Part shown: positions 54,124-61,704 of the stretch, one piece after another | How the letters are laid out: each line of letters starts with the position of its first letter | How positions within the stretch are numbered: position 1 is the first letter of the stretch | Source: Pseudomonadales bacterium | GTDB taxonomy: Bacteria; Pseudomonadota; Gammaproteobacteria; Pseudomonadales; Azotimanducaceae | Direction of reading: 5' to 3' | Length of the DNA: 64,000 bases | NCBI GenBank assembly: GCA_022827245.1 | Contig: JAJDTI010000169.1 | Location: forward strand, 1 to 64,000 | Notes under the pieces: generated by a model | The model's database searches: none | The model's input: only the letters and a program-made list of their open reading frames with translations | Told to the model about the DNA's origin: nothing | Position numbers and translations under genes: made by a program

Positions 54124-54444
54124 ATGGATGTCACGACGTTGAGCCGGCGTCTGCGCGCGTTTGCGCGGGAGCGCGACTGGGAGCAGTTCCACTCGCCCAA
54201 GAACCTGGCCATGGCGCTGTCGGTCGAGGTGGCCGAGTTGGTGGAGCACTTTCAGTGGCTGACGGAGGCGCAGTCGTTGTCCCCGGAGCGCGTGGATCGG
54301 GCGGCGGTCGCGGCGGAGATCGCGGACATCCAGATCTACCTCGTGATGCTGGCCGACAAGCTCGATATCGATATCGCGGGGGCGGTGGACGACAAGATCC
54401 AGACGAACGCGCGGAAGTACCCGCCAAGGGGAACTAGCGAATGA
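54124..54444 (+). CDS. MazG-like nucleotide pyrophosphohydrolase
   Basis: 106 residues. The EExx-metal-binding helix is LSVEVAELVEHFQWL and the second acidic helix AAVAAEIADIQIYLVMLADKL, with Asp in DKIQTNARKYP. This is the all-alpha NTP-PPase of the dCTPase/RS21-C6 group. It probably removes unwanted nucleotides such as modified dCTP. The stop overlaps the start of a small disputed ORF. Confidence 0.88.
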   Translation: MDVTTLSRRLRAFARERDWEQFHSPKNLAMALSVEVAELVEHFQWLTEAQSLSPERVDRAAVAAEIADIQIYLVMLADKLDIDIAGAVDDKIQTNARKYPPRGTSE

Positions 54445-54657
54445 TCGTGTACTCGGCGACCCGGGCGACCCCGGGGCCAGAGAGGCTGCTACGTGTTCTG
54501 CGTGGACGAGGAGACGAACGCCTGGTTCCGCCGCTGCTCCGAGCGGCCCTACGGCGAACGGCCCGCACGCGCGCCGCTCGCGGAGGCCGCCCGGCCGGAG
54601 TCGCCTCCCTACGACATCGACGAGACGCGCCAGGACTCCAACCCGAGCGACTCCTGA
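54441..54657 (+). other. Small Cys-containing ORF, possibly frameshifted
   Basis: An ATG at 54441 overlaps the MazG-like stop and begins MIVYSATRATPGPER. After that the other frame looks more protein-like: GCYVFCVDEETNAWFRRCSE ... YDIDETRQDSNPSDS, ending at 54657. A one-base shift near 54480 would join them. I know no family for it; the rest of the 243-base gap before the DUF4143 gene is empty. Confidence 0.3.
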
Positions 54658-54687
54658 CCGTGGCCGGCGAGCGGACGCCCCGTCGGC

Positions 54688-56037
54688 TCAAATCCGCAGG
54701 AGCTGCAGCGGCAGCGGCAGGACCCTGACGCCGGCGATCGTGCCGGGTTGGCGGTTCTTGCTCCAGATTTCGCCGTTCGGGTAGCGCGCGATCTGCTTGA
54801 CCGTCTTCGGGCGAAGCTGGTTCGCCCACTTGACCTCGACCGGCCAGAACCGGCCGTCGCGCACGTAGGCCACGTCGACCTCGCCCTGCGCCTTGATGTA
54901 GTACGTCGGGTGCGCGCGGCGGCAGTGCGTGGCGACGCAGGCTTCGACGATGCGGGACGCCCAGACGGGATCCGCCACGGCGGCCCGGATCTGCGACTCG
55001 AACGGATCGGCGGAGGGGTCGAGCCATGCGCGGACCGCATGCATGACGAACGGATCCGGAAACACCAGCTTGCGCGCCTTCTTGGGCGCCGCGGCCAGCT
55101 TGTCCTCCACGAGCGCGGGTAGCACGCAGGCGGCATCCATGCGCTCGAGGAGTCCGACATACTCGGCAACGGTCCTCGGGTGATCGATCGACAGGTCCCG
55201 CGCCAGCGCGTTCCAGGTCACCTGGCTCGTGTAGCGGGTGACGATGGCGTCCAGCACTTCACGCAGGTAGGGCTCCTGCTTGCCGCGCTTCCGCATATCG
55301 CCGCGTATCCAGTCGGAGTAGGTCGCAAGCGTGCTCGGGCGAATCGTGCCGTCGCCGGCAAGATCGTTGATCGCGGTGAGGTAGCCGCCATGCAGGAGGT
55401 AGCGGTCGAACGCCGCGTAGACCGCGTCGACAACGGCGGGAGGCATTTCCGGTTCATCCCCGTCCACCCCAGCGCCAACGAGGTCCACGTACTCGCGGAA
55501 CGACAGCGGATGCAGGTGGAAGTCCGTGACGTCGGCCTGGCCCCGGCGTCCGGGGAAGCGCATCCGCGCGTCCTGCACCATGCCAAGGTCCGAGCCCGTC
55601 AGCACGAGGGCGGTGCGTTCGAGCAGACCGGCGTCTGCGGCGAACTTCACGGCCTTGTCCCAGTCCCGGATGTACGTGACCTCGTCCACGACGAGGTAGT
55701 TCGGGACCCCCGCGGGCGCATCGTCGAGATGCGCGGTCAGGTGCATCAACAGGCCGTGGTGATCGTCGATCAGTTCTCCGGTCAGGTAGGTGATCGCCGT
55801 CGGCGGCACGCCGCGGTCGAGCAGCTCGGCGACCCACTGCTTGAGCAGCGTCGACTTGCCGGTCTGGCGACCGCCTCCCAGGCTGTAGATCCCCGGCGCC
55901 GCCGTCGGTAGCCGGTCGAGGATCGAGGACCGGTGCTGGAACGGACACGAGTCCAGGTGCGCCAACTGGGGATCGCGCCCGCGAAACCCTCGCGCGTCGG
56001 TCCGATGGCCGTTGTGGGGCAGGAACCTGGGGTCCAT
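54688..56037 (-). CDS. DUF4143/AAA_14-type ATPase
   Basis: 449 residues from the ATG at 56037. Walker A is SLGGGRQTGKSTLLKQW (about residues 53-66), Walker B VPNYLVVDEVTYIRDW, and the arginine-sensing LVLTGSDLGMVQDARM follows. The C-terminal ~150 residues hold the DUF4143 winged-helix/nuclease-like part (TWNALARDLSIDHPRTVAEYVGLLERM, VDVAYVRDGRFWPVEVKWANQ). The EVKW motif resembles PD-(D/E)XK nucleases. Members are common in Bacteria and Archaea and are of unknown role, perhaps in mobile-element or toxin-antitoxin-like biology. A perfect 24-bp palindrome lies 53 bases upstream. Confidence 0.88.
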   Translation of the reverse strand: MDPRFLPHNGHRTDARGFRGRDPQLAHLDSCPFQHRSSILDRLPTAAPGIYSLGGGRQTGKSTLLKQWVAELLDRGVPPTAITYLTGELIDDHHGLLMHLTAHLDDAPAGVPNYLVVDEVTYIRDWDKAVKFAADAGLLERTALVLTGSDLGMVQDARMRFPGRRGQADVTDFHLHPLSFREYVDLVGAGVDGDEPEMPPAVVDAVYAAFDRYLLHGGYLTAINDLAGDGTIRPSTLATYSDWIRGDMRKRGKQEPYLREVLDAIVTRYTSQVTWNALARDLSIDHPRTVAEYVGLLERMDAACVLPALVEDKLAAAPKKARKLVFPDPFVMHAVRAWLDPSADPFESQIRAAVADPVWASRIVEACVATHCRRAHPTYYIKAQGEVDVAYVRDGRFWPVEVKWANQLRPKTVKQIARYPNGEIWSKNRQPGTIAGVRVLPLPLQLLRI

Positions 56038-56090
56038 TGGAGACGTGCCGCGCAGATGAGCACTAATGGTTGCTCAAATTTAGACATCAT

Positions 56091-56114
56091 GCAATGACTA
56101 AATTTAGTCATTGC
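56091..56114. promoter_or_regulatory. Perfect 24-bp palindrome upstream of the DUF4143 gene
   Basis: GCAATGACTAAA and its exact reverse complement TTTAGTCATTGC, with no spacer. The region is AT-rich compared with its flanks, and a related AAATTTAGACAT lies at 56076-56087. It is 53 bases before the DUF4143 start and about 50 bases before the promoter-like box of the ABC exporter, so it could bind a dimeric regulator for either side. Confidence 0.65.
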
Positions 56115-56142
56115 ACGGTGAGCGCCCCGGAGTGTCGACCGC

Positions 56143-56170
56143 TTGCCTTTTCCCTCCCAACCCGTAAGAT
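56143..56170 (+). promoter_or_regulatory. Candidate promoter of the ABC exporter (TTGCCT-N16-TAAGAT)
   Basis: TTGCCT at 56143-56148, 16 bases, TAAGAT at 56165-56170. It gives a leader of about 185 bases before the ATG at 56363, in which a short ORF and mutually exclusive hairpins lie. Confidence 0.5.
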
Positions 56171-56197
56171 GCCGCCCCCTCGCCACCGACCCCGGGG

Positions 56198-56333
56198 ATG
56201 ACCCATGCGCCGGAAAGATCTTGCCTCCAACTCCTCGGTGAGCGGTAGCTGAGTCCACGCGACTCCGGGCCCGCTCTCCCTGATCGAGCGGGTTCCTCCT
56301 CCAGACCCTGACTTCGTCGGAACCCGCTCACCG
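56198..56333 (+). promoter_or_regulatory. Attenuator-like leader with a 16-codon ORF
   Basis: An ORF from ATG 56198 encodes MTHAPERSCLQLLGER and stops at TAG 56246-56248. Its last codons form arm A (CGGTGAGCGG, 56236-56245). Arm B is GAGCGGGTTCC at 56286-56296. Arm C (GGAACCCGCTC, 56319-56329, continuing ACCG) can pair perfectly with B (11 bp) or, through CCGCTCACCG, with A (10 bp), but not both. A ribosome at the stop codon would cover A and favour the B-C hairpin. No U-run follows, so the output would be RBS access or Rho rather than an intrinsic terminator. The ORF's own ribosome site is poor. Together with the promoter and palindrome this accounts for most of the 325-base gap. Confidence 0.45.
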
Positions 56334-56362
56334 GGCAACCTTGCTCGCTGGACGGGAAGACC

Positions 56363-58183
56363 ATGAAGGAAGGAACCAGCCTCTGGGCCATCGCCAGGGG
56401 CCAACGTACAAGATACTCGGGCGCGATCGTCGCGATGGCGATCACGAACGTGCTGATGTTCGGCGCCCCGCTCATCGCCAAGTACGCGATCGACGTCGTG
56501 CACGAGCGCGACCTCGCGCTCGGCGCGCCCGTGCTCGTGGCCGTCACCGAACGCGTTGCGGCGACCGACCCGCACCTGGCGTACCTCGTCGTGTCGGCCG
56601 TGGCGGGCGTCGCCGTCACCGCGGTCGGCGGCTTCTTTCTCTTCCTGCGCGGGCTGTGGACCGCGATGGCGTCGGAGGCGATCTGCCGGCGGCTGCGGGA
56701 GGAGCTCTTCCGGCGGCTGCATCACCTGCGCGCGGAGTTCTTCGACGACGCGGACACAGGCGACCTCGTCCAGCGCTGCAGTTCGGACGTCGAGACGGTG
56801 CGCGTGTTCCTGTCCGCGGACGTGGTCGAGATCGGCCGCGCGAGCCTGCTGGTGCTGACCGTCGTGCCCATCCTCTTCTGGCTGAACGCGGACCTCGCCT
56901 GGTACTCCATCTGCCTGCTGCCGCTACTGCCCGTCGGCGCTTACGTCTTCTTCTCCAGGATCAAGGACCTGTTCGAGGAGACCGACCGTTCCGAGGGCGA
57001 GATGACGGCCGTCCTGCAGGAGAACCTCACCGGCATCCGGGTGGTGCGCGCCTTCGCGCAGCAGGAACGCGAGACGCAGCGCTTCGGCCGGCGGATACGG
57101 GCGTTTCGCGACAACCACACGCGCCTCGCGCGCCTGATGGGCATCTACTACGGCGCCGCGGACCTCCTCGCCCTCGGACAGCTCGGCATCGTCCTCGTGG
57201 CCGGCGCGCTGTTCATCCTCGACGGGCAGATCACCGTGGGCGACCTCTTCGCCTTCCTGACGGTGGTCGGCATGGTGACCTGGCCCATCCGGACACTGGG
57301 GCGGGTCCTCACGGACACCGGCAAGGCAGTGGTGGCGCTCGGGCGCATCGACCACATCCTGACCACCCCGGAAGAGTCCACCGAGGCGACGCCTTCCCTG
57401 CCGCGGGCCCGGGGCGCGATCCGCGTCGAGCGCCTCCAGTTCTGGTACACGGAGGAACGGCCCGTGCTCCGCGACCTCTCCTTCGAGATCGCGGCCGGCG
57501 AGACGGTGGGGCTCGTCGGGGCGCCAGGCTCGGGCAAGTCGAGCCTGATTCGCGTCCTGCTGCGTCTCTACCCCTACCAGGGCGGCCAGGTGTTCCTCGA
57601 CGACCTCGAAGTCCGCGATGTCGACCGCAAGTGGCTGCGCAACCAGTTCGGCGTCGTCCTGCAGGATCCCTTCCTGTTCTCGCGCAGCATCGAGGAGAAC
57701 CTTCGGGTCGCGCGACCGGACGCGCGCTTCGAGGACCTCGTGGAAGCCTCCCGGGACGCCGCAGTGCACAACGCCATCTCCGCCTTCCCGGACGGCTACG
57801 CCGCGATGGTGGGCGAACGGGGCGTCACCCTGTCCGGCGGGCAGCGGCAACGGGTCGCCCTCGCCCGCGCCCTGGTCAAGGACCCGCCGGTGCTGGTGCT
57901 CGACGACTCGCTGTCCGCCGTGGACACCGGCACGGAGCGGCAGATCCTCGACGCCCTCGACCGGCGCCGCGGGCGGCACACCACCATCGTCGTCGCGCAC
58001 CGGCTGTCCACGGTCGCGCACACGGACCGCATCCTGGTGCTCGACCGCGGCCGGCTCGTGCAGCAGGGCACGCACGATACGCTCGCGCGCGAACTCGGCC
58101 CGTACCGGCGCCTCTGCGAGATCCAGGGGGCGCTCGAGGCCTCGATCGACGCCGACCTTCAGGCCGCGGCCGGAGAAACGTGA
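56363..58183 (+). CDS. ABC exporter half-transporter, degenerate-site subunit
   Basis: 606 residues, an MsbA-type half-transporter with six membrane segments (about 20-320) and a nucleotide-binding domain. Walker A: GLVGAPGSGKSS; signature LSGGQRQRVALARAL; Walker B ends VLVLDDSLSAVDTG, so the catalytic Glu is Asp. The switch His is in VVAHRLSTV. In heterodimeric exporters such as TM287/288 and BmrCD, one subunit has just this Glu-to-Asp change. The partner gene overlaps the stop by one base. It may export lipids or drugs; the leader suggests regulation by translation or a ligand. Confidence 0.93.
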   Translation: MKEGTSLWAIARGQRTRYSGAIVAMAITNVLMFGAPLIAKYAIDVVHERDLALGAPVLVAVTERVAATDPHLAYLVVSAVAGVAVTAVGGFFLFLRGLWTAMASEAICRRLREELFRRLHHLRAEFFDDADTGDLVQRCSSDVETVRVFLSADVVEIGRASLLVLTVVPILFWLNADLAWYSICLLPLLPVGAYVFFSRIKDLFEETDRSEGEMTAVLQENLTGIRVVRAFAQQERETQRFGRRIRAFRDNHTRLARLMGIYYGAADLLALGQLGIVLVAGALFILDGQITVGDLFAFLTVVGMVTWPIRTLGRVLTDTGKAVVALGRIDHILTTPEESTEATPSLPRARGAIRVERLQFWYTEERPVLRDLSFEIAAGETVGLVGAPGSGKSSLIRVLLRLYPYQGGQVFLDDLEVRDVDRKWLRNQFGVVLQDPFLFSRSIEENLRVARPDARFEDLVEASRDAAVHNAISAFPDGYAAMVGERGVTLSGGQRQRVALARALVKDPPVLVLDDSLSAVDTGTERQILDALDRRRGRHTTIVVAHRLSTVAHTDRILVLDRGRLVQQGTHDTLARELGPYRRLCEIQGALEASIDADLQAAAGET

Positions 58184-60093
58184 TGGACAACTACGACGAC
58201 GACAACTACGACGACGGCTTCGACGAACAGACCCTCGCGTCGCGCATGCAGACCCACCTCTGGCGGCGCCTGTTCTCGTACACCCTGCCGCACAAGCGGG
58301 ATCTCGCGGCCCTGGCCGGGTTCAGCTTCCTGACGGCCATCGCCGAGGTGACCTTTCCCCTCATCACGAAGTGGGTGGTCGACGACATCCAGGCCAACGG
58401 CGGGGACGCGGACCTGGTCCTGTGGGCCCTGCTCTATCTCGTCTGCACCGCGGTGCTGGCCGTGTCCGTCGCCGGCTTCGTGGCGATCGCCGGCAAGATC
58501 CGCGCGTTCCTGAGCCACGACATCCGCGAGGAGGCCTTCGGCAATCTCCAGCGGCTGTCGTTCTCGTTCTACGACCACCGCCCCGTGGGCTGGCTCATGG
58601 CGCGCATGACCTCCGACTGCGAGCGGCTCTCGAACATCCTGGCGTGGGGATTCATGGACTTCATCTGGGGCGCGACGACGATGGTCGGGATCGCCGGCGC
58701 CATGGTCGTGATGCAGTGGGACCTCGCCCTCGTGGTCCTCGCGATCCTGCCCGTCCTCTACTGGGTGTCCGTGAAGTTCCGTCGCAGCATCCTGACCAGC
58801 GCGCGGCAGGTGCGCCGCGCGAACTCGCGCATCACGGGCTCGTACAACGAAGCCATCATGGGCGTGCTCACGAGCAAGGCGTTCGTGCGCGAACGGGAGA
58901 ACCTGGGCGAGTTCCAGGGGCTGACCGGCACGATGTACCGGGCCTCCGTCACCAACATGACGCTTTCCGCCATCTACCTGCCCATCGTGACGACGCTCGC
59001 GAGCCTCTCGATGGGGCTGGTGCTGCTGGTCGGCGGCATGGACGTGTACGTCGCGCCGCTCATGGTCGGTACCCTGGTCGCCTTCCTCGCCTATGCCCGG
59101 CACTTCTTCGAGCCGGTGGAGACCATGGGCTACTGGTTCGCGGAAATGCAGATGGCGCAGGCCTCGGCCGAGCGCGTGCTGAGCCTGATCGACGCCGAGG
59201 CGACGATCCGCGACTCCGACGACGTGCTCGAGGCGATCTCCGCCCAACGCGCCGCCCCGGAACGGGAACACGTCGCGTTCGACGGCGGTCCCGCGCGCAT
59301 CTCGCGCATAGAACTGAAGAACGTCGGGTTCGCCTACGAGTCCGGAGCACCGGTACTCGAGGACATCGACCTGACGGTCAACGCCGACGAGACGATCGCC
59401 ATCGTCGGGCCCACCGGGGGCGGCAAGAGCACGCTCGTCAACGTGATCTGCCGCTTCTACGAGCCCACGACGGGACAGGTGCTGATCGACGGCATCGACT
59501 ACCGCAAGCGGAGCCTGCACTGGCTGCAGTCGAGCCTCGGGATGGTGCTGCAGAACGCCCACGTGTTCAGCGGGCCGATCCTGGAGAACATCCGCTACGG
59601 GAGGCCCGACGCGCCCGACGACGAGGTAGTGATCGCCGCCCGCATCGCGGGCGCCCACGACTTCATCACGGCGATGCCCGAGGGCTACCGGACCGAGGTC
59701 GGCGAAGGCGGCAGCCGACTCTCCGCCGGTCAGAAACAGCTCGTCTCGTTCGCCCGCGCGATCCTCGCCGATCCGCAGATCCTGGTGATGGACGAAGCGA
59801 CGTCCTCCGTGGACACGGAAACGGAAATGCACATCCAGGACGGACTGCGGCGCGTCCTCATGGGACGCATCAGCTTCGTCATCGCGCACCGCCTTTCGAC
59901 GGTCCGGAACGCCACCCGCATCCTCGTGATCGACGGCGGGCGGATCGTGGAGACCGGCGACCACGCGGCGCTGCTGGCGGCCGACGGGCACTACGCGAGT
60001 CTTTACCGGCAACAGGGGCTGCGCGACACGAAGAGCCTGTGGACACCGGGCTCCGAGGCACTTCCGGCCGGCAGTGGTGAAGGAGCCCGCTAA
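58183..60093 (+). CDS. ABC exporter half-transporter, canonical-site subunit
   Basis: 636 residues from ATG 58183. The N-terminal tail (MDNYDDDNYDDGFDEQ) is acidic and repeats NYDD. The membrane domain ends near residue 330. Walker A: AIVGPTGGGKST; Walker B LVMDEATSSVD keeps the catalytic Glu; the signature is LSAGQKQLVSFARAI, Gly replaced by Ala. Switch His in VIAHRLSTV. The Glu-bearing Walker B here pairs with the intact LSGGQ of the partner, and the partner's LDD pairs with this LSAGQ, so one site is consensus and one is degenerate. Three tannase-like genes follow. A small stem (GCCCG, CTAA, CGGGC) overlaps the stop codon. Confidence 0.93.
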   Translation: MDNYDDDNYDDGFDEQTLASRMQTHLWRRLFSYTLPHKRDLAALAGFSFLTAIAEVTFPLITKWVVDDIQANGGDADLVLWALLYLVCTAVLAVSVAGFVAIAGKIRAFLSHDIREEAFGNLQRLSFSFYDHRPVGWLMARMTSDCERLSNILAWGFMDFIWGATTMVGIAGAMVVMQWDLALVVLAILPVLYWVSVKFRRSILTSARQVRRANSRITGSYNEAIMGVLTSKAFVRERENLGEFQGLTGTMYRASVTNMTLSAIYLPIVTTLASLSMGLVLLVGGMDVYVAPLMVGTLVAFLAYARHFFEPVETMGYWFAEMQMAQASAERVLSLIDAEATIRDSDDVLEAISAQRAAPEREHVAFDGGPARISRIELKNVGFAYESGAPVLEDIDLTVNADETIAIVGPTGGGKSTLVNVICRFYEPTTGQVLIDGIDYRKRSLHWLQSSLGMVLQNAHVFSGPILENIRYGRPDAPDDEVVIAARIAGAHDFITAMPEGYRTEVGEGGSRLSAGQKQLVSFARAILADPQILVMDEATSSVDTETEMHIQDGLRRVLMGRISFVIAHRLSTVRNATRILVIDGGRIVETGDHAALLAADGHYASLYRQQGLRDTKSLWTPGSEALPAGSGEGAR

Positions 60094-60111
60094 CGGGCCC
60101 GGCTCGTCCTG

Positions 60112-60117
60112 TATGCT
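60112..60117 (+). promoter_or_regulatory. Candidate -10 box (TATGCT) of tannase gene 1
   Basis: The 10-mer CTGTATGCTC includes TATGCT 29 bases before the ATG. The same 10-mer is at the same distance upstream of the second tannase gene, so it looks conserved or copied with the duplication. Confidence 0.5.
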
Positions 60118-60145
60118 CGGCGCGACCATTCCGGGGGGAAGCGTC

Positions 60146-61645
60146 ATGGGAACGCACGCACGGTGGATCGCGCTGATCGCACTGTTGACCGCCCTGCCGC
60201 CGGCGGCCGACGAGGAGAACTGCCACAGGCTCTACCGCCTGACGGACCTCTCGCACGCCATCGAGCCCGGGATCTCCGTCGCTGCGACGGACGCCCTGCC
60301 GGCCCATTGCCGCGTACGCGGCGTCGTGAACCGGGCCATCCGCTTCGAGGTCACCCTCCCGGACGACTGGAACGGCCGTCTGATGTTCACCGCCGTCGGC
60401 GGCAACGCCGGGTACATCGGGGATACCACGAGTCTCCTCGCGCGCGGGTTCGCGATGGCCTCCACGGACACCGGTCACGAGCGCGAGGACGGCAACGACT
60501 ATCTCGCACAACCCGAGGCCCGACTCGACCACGCCTACCGCGGCGTGCACCTGGCGACACTGGCGTCGAAGCGCGTGATCGCGCATTACTACGGCCGCGA
60601 CATCGACCGCTCCTACCTCCAGGGCTGCTCGAACGGCGGGCGGGCGGGCCTCATGGAAGCCGAGCGGTTCCCCGAGGACTACGATGGAATCATCGCCGGA
60701 GCCCCCGTGTTCCGGTTGCAGGAGTTCCAGCCATGGATGATTGCGGTGCACGCTCTCCAGGAAGCGCACCCGCTGGACAAGGCAGCCTTCACGGTCCTCG
60801 ACGAAGCGTCGCGCACCGCGTGCGATGCCCTGGACGGCGTCGAGGACGGCGTCATCAACGACCCCCGCATCTGTGAAACCGACGTCGACGCGCTCGTCTG
60901 CGCAGCGGGCCAGACGGAGGGCTGCCTCACGGCCGGACAGGCCGAGACGGCGCGCTTCATCTACGGCGACATGGTCGACGCGGAGGGCAAGGTGCTGTCC
61001 CCCGGCGTGCCGCCCGGCGCCGAGTCCCGGGGCGACTGGGGCTCCTGGCTGCTGGGCGGAGAGGTCGTACCCGGCGGGCTCGGCAACATGATACGGGGCA
61101 ATCTGGCCCTCCACATGCGCCATGATCCGACCTTCGACGCGGCGCAGTTCGACCCGGTGCGCGACCAGGCACGGATCGGCGAGGGCCTGGCGGCCTACGA
61201 CTCGACGGCGGACCTCTCGGAGTTCCACGCCCGCGGCGGCAAGATCCTCATGTATCAGGGCTGGAACGACTTCCCCCTGCGCGCCGGGCGCGCCTTCGAC
61301 TACCTGGCCGCCGTCGAAGCCGCGGCCGGCGGCCCGGAACAGGCGGCCGGGTTCTTCCGGCTGTTCATGGTGCCCGGCATGCTGCACTGCTTGGGCGGCC
61401 CGGGTCCGTGGCAGGCGGACTACGTGGACCCCATCGTCAAGTGGACGGAACAGGGCATCGCGCCCGAACGGATCGTGGCGACGCATCCCGCCGAGGCCAT
61501 CGCCCTGCCGCACCTGAATCCGAGCCGGCCGCCGGAACCGTCGCGGGCGTTCACCCGGCCCCTGTGCGTGTATCCGAAACTCGGCCTGTACCGCGGCGAG
61601 GGGGACCCGGACGACGAGAGCAGCTTCCGCTGCGCCGTACCGTAG
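60146..61645 (+). CDS. Tannase/feruloyl-esterase-family protein, copy 1
   Basis: 499 residues from the ATG at 60146 with a signal peptide (MGTHARWIALIALLTALPPAA). The elbow is LQGCSNGGRAGLMEA (Ser in GCSNGG), the acid is in MYQGWNDFPL, and the His in GMLHCLGGPG; the Cys beside Ser and the Cys after His give the CS-D-HC disulfide of fungal tannase and FaeB. DALDGVEDGVINDPRIC is a likely calcium loop. It should hydrolyse aromatic or other esters outside the cytoplasm. It heads a tandem of three paralogues. Confidence 0.92.
   Translation: MGTHARWIALIALLTALPPAADEENCHRLYRLTDLSHAIEPGISVAATDALPAHCRVRGVVNRAIRFEVTLPDDWNGRLMFTAVGGNAGYIGDTTSLLARGFAMASTDTGHEREDGNDYLAQPEARLDHAYRGVHLATLASKRVIAHYYGRDIDRSYLQGCSNGGRAGLMEAERFPEDYDGIIAGAPVFRLQEFQPWMIAVHALQEAHPLDKAAFTVLDEASRTACDALDGVEDGVINDPRICETDVDALVCAAGQTEGCLTAGQAETARFIYGDMVDAEGKVLSPGVPPGAESRGDWGSWLLGGEVVPGGLGNMIRGNLALHMRHDPTFDAAQFDPVRDQARIGEGLAAYDSTADLSEFHARGGKILMYQGWNDFPLRAGRAFDYLAAVEAAAGGPEQAAGFFRLFMVPGMLHCLGGPGPWQADYVDPIVKWTEQGIAPERIVATHPAEAIALPHLNPSRPPEPSRAFTRPLCVYPKLGLYRGEGDPDDESSFRCAVP
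61592..61638 (+). repeat. 47-bp direct repeat, copy in tannase gene 1
   Basis: Bases 61592-61638 are identical to 63169-63215. They encode the C-terminal RGEGDPDDESSFRCAV of both proteins. Identity at all third codon positions suggests a recent duplication or gene conversion limited to this end. Confidence 0.85.
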
Positions 61646-61670
61646 AGCGTCGCGAGCGGGAGCATTTCTG

Positions 61671-61676
61671 TATGCT
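61671..61676 (+). promoter_or_regulatory. Candidate -10 box (TATGCT) of tannase gene 2
   Basis: CTGTATGCTC as in front of gene 1, again ending 29 bases upstream of the ATG. The third gene lacks it. Confidence 0.5.
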
Positions 61677-61704
61677 CCCCGCACGCCCGGTCAAGGAGAG
61701 AACC

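Noticed and set aside
54688-56037. DUF4143 ATPase as a toxin-antitoxin component
   Set aside because: No partner gene is adjacent and the family has no established role of this kind.
56341-60093. A single 1250-residue fusion of both ABC half-transporters
   Set aside because: The upstream part of this frame is a shadow of the first half-transporter; the second starts at ATG 58183 one base into its neighbour's stop.
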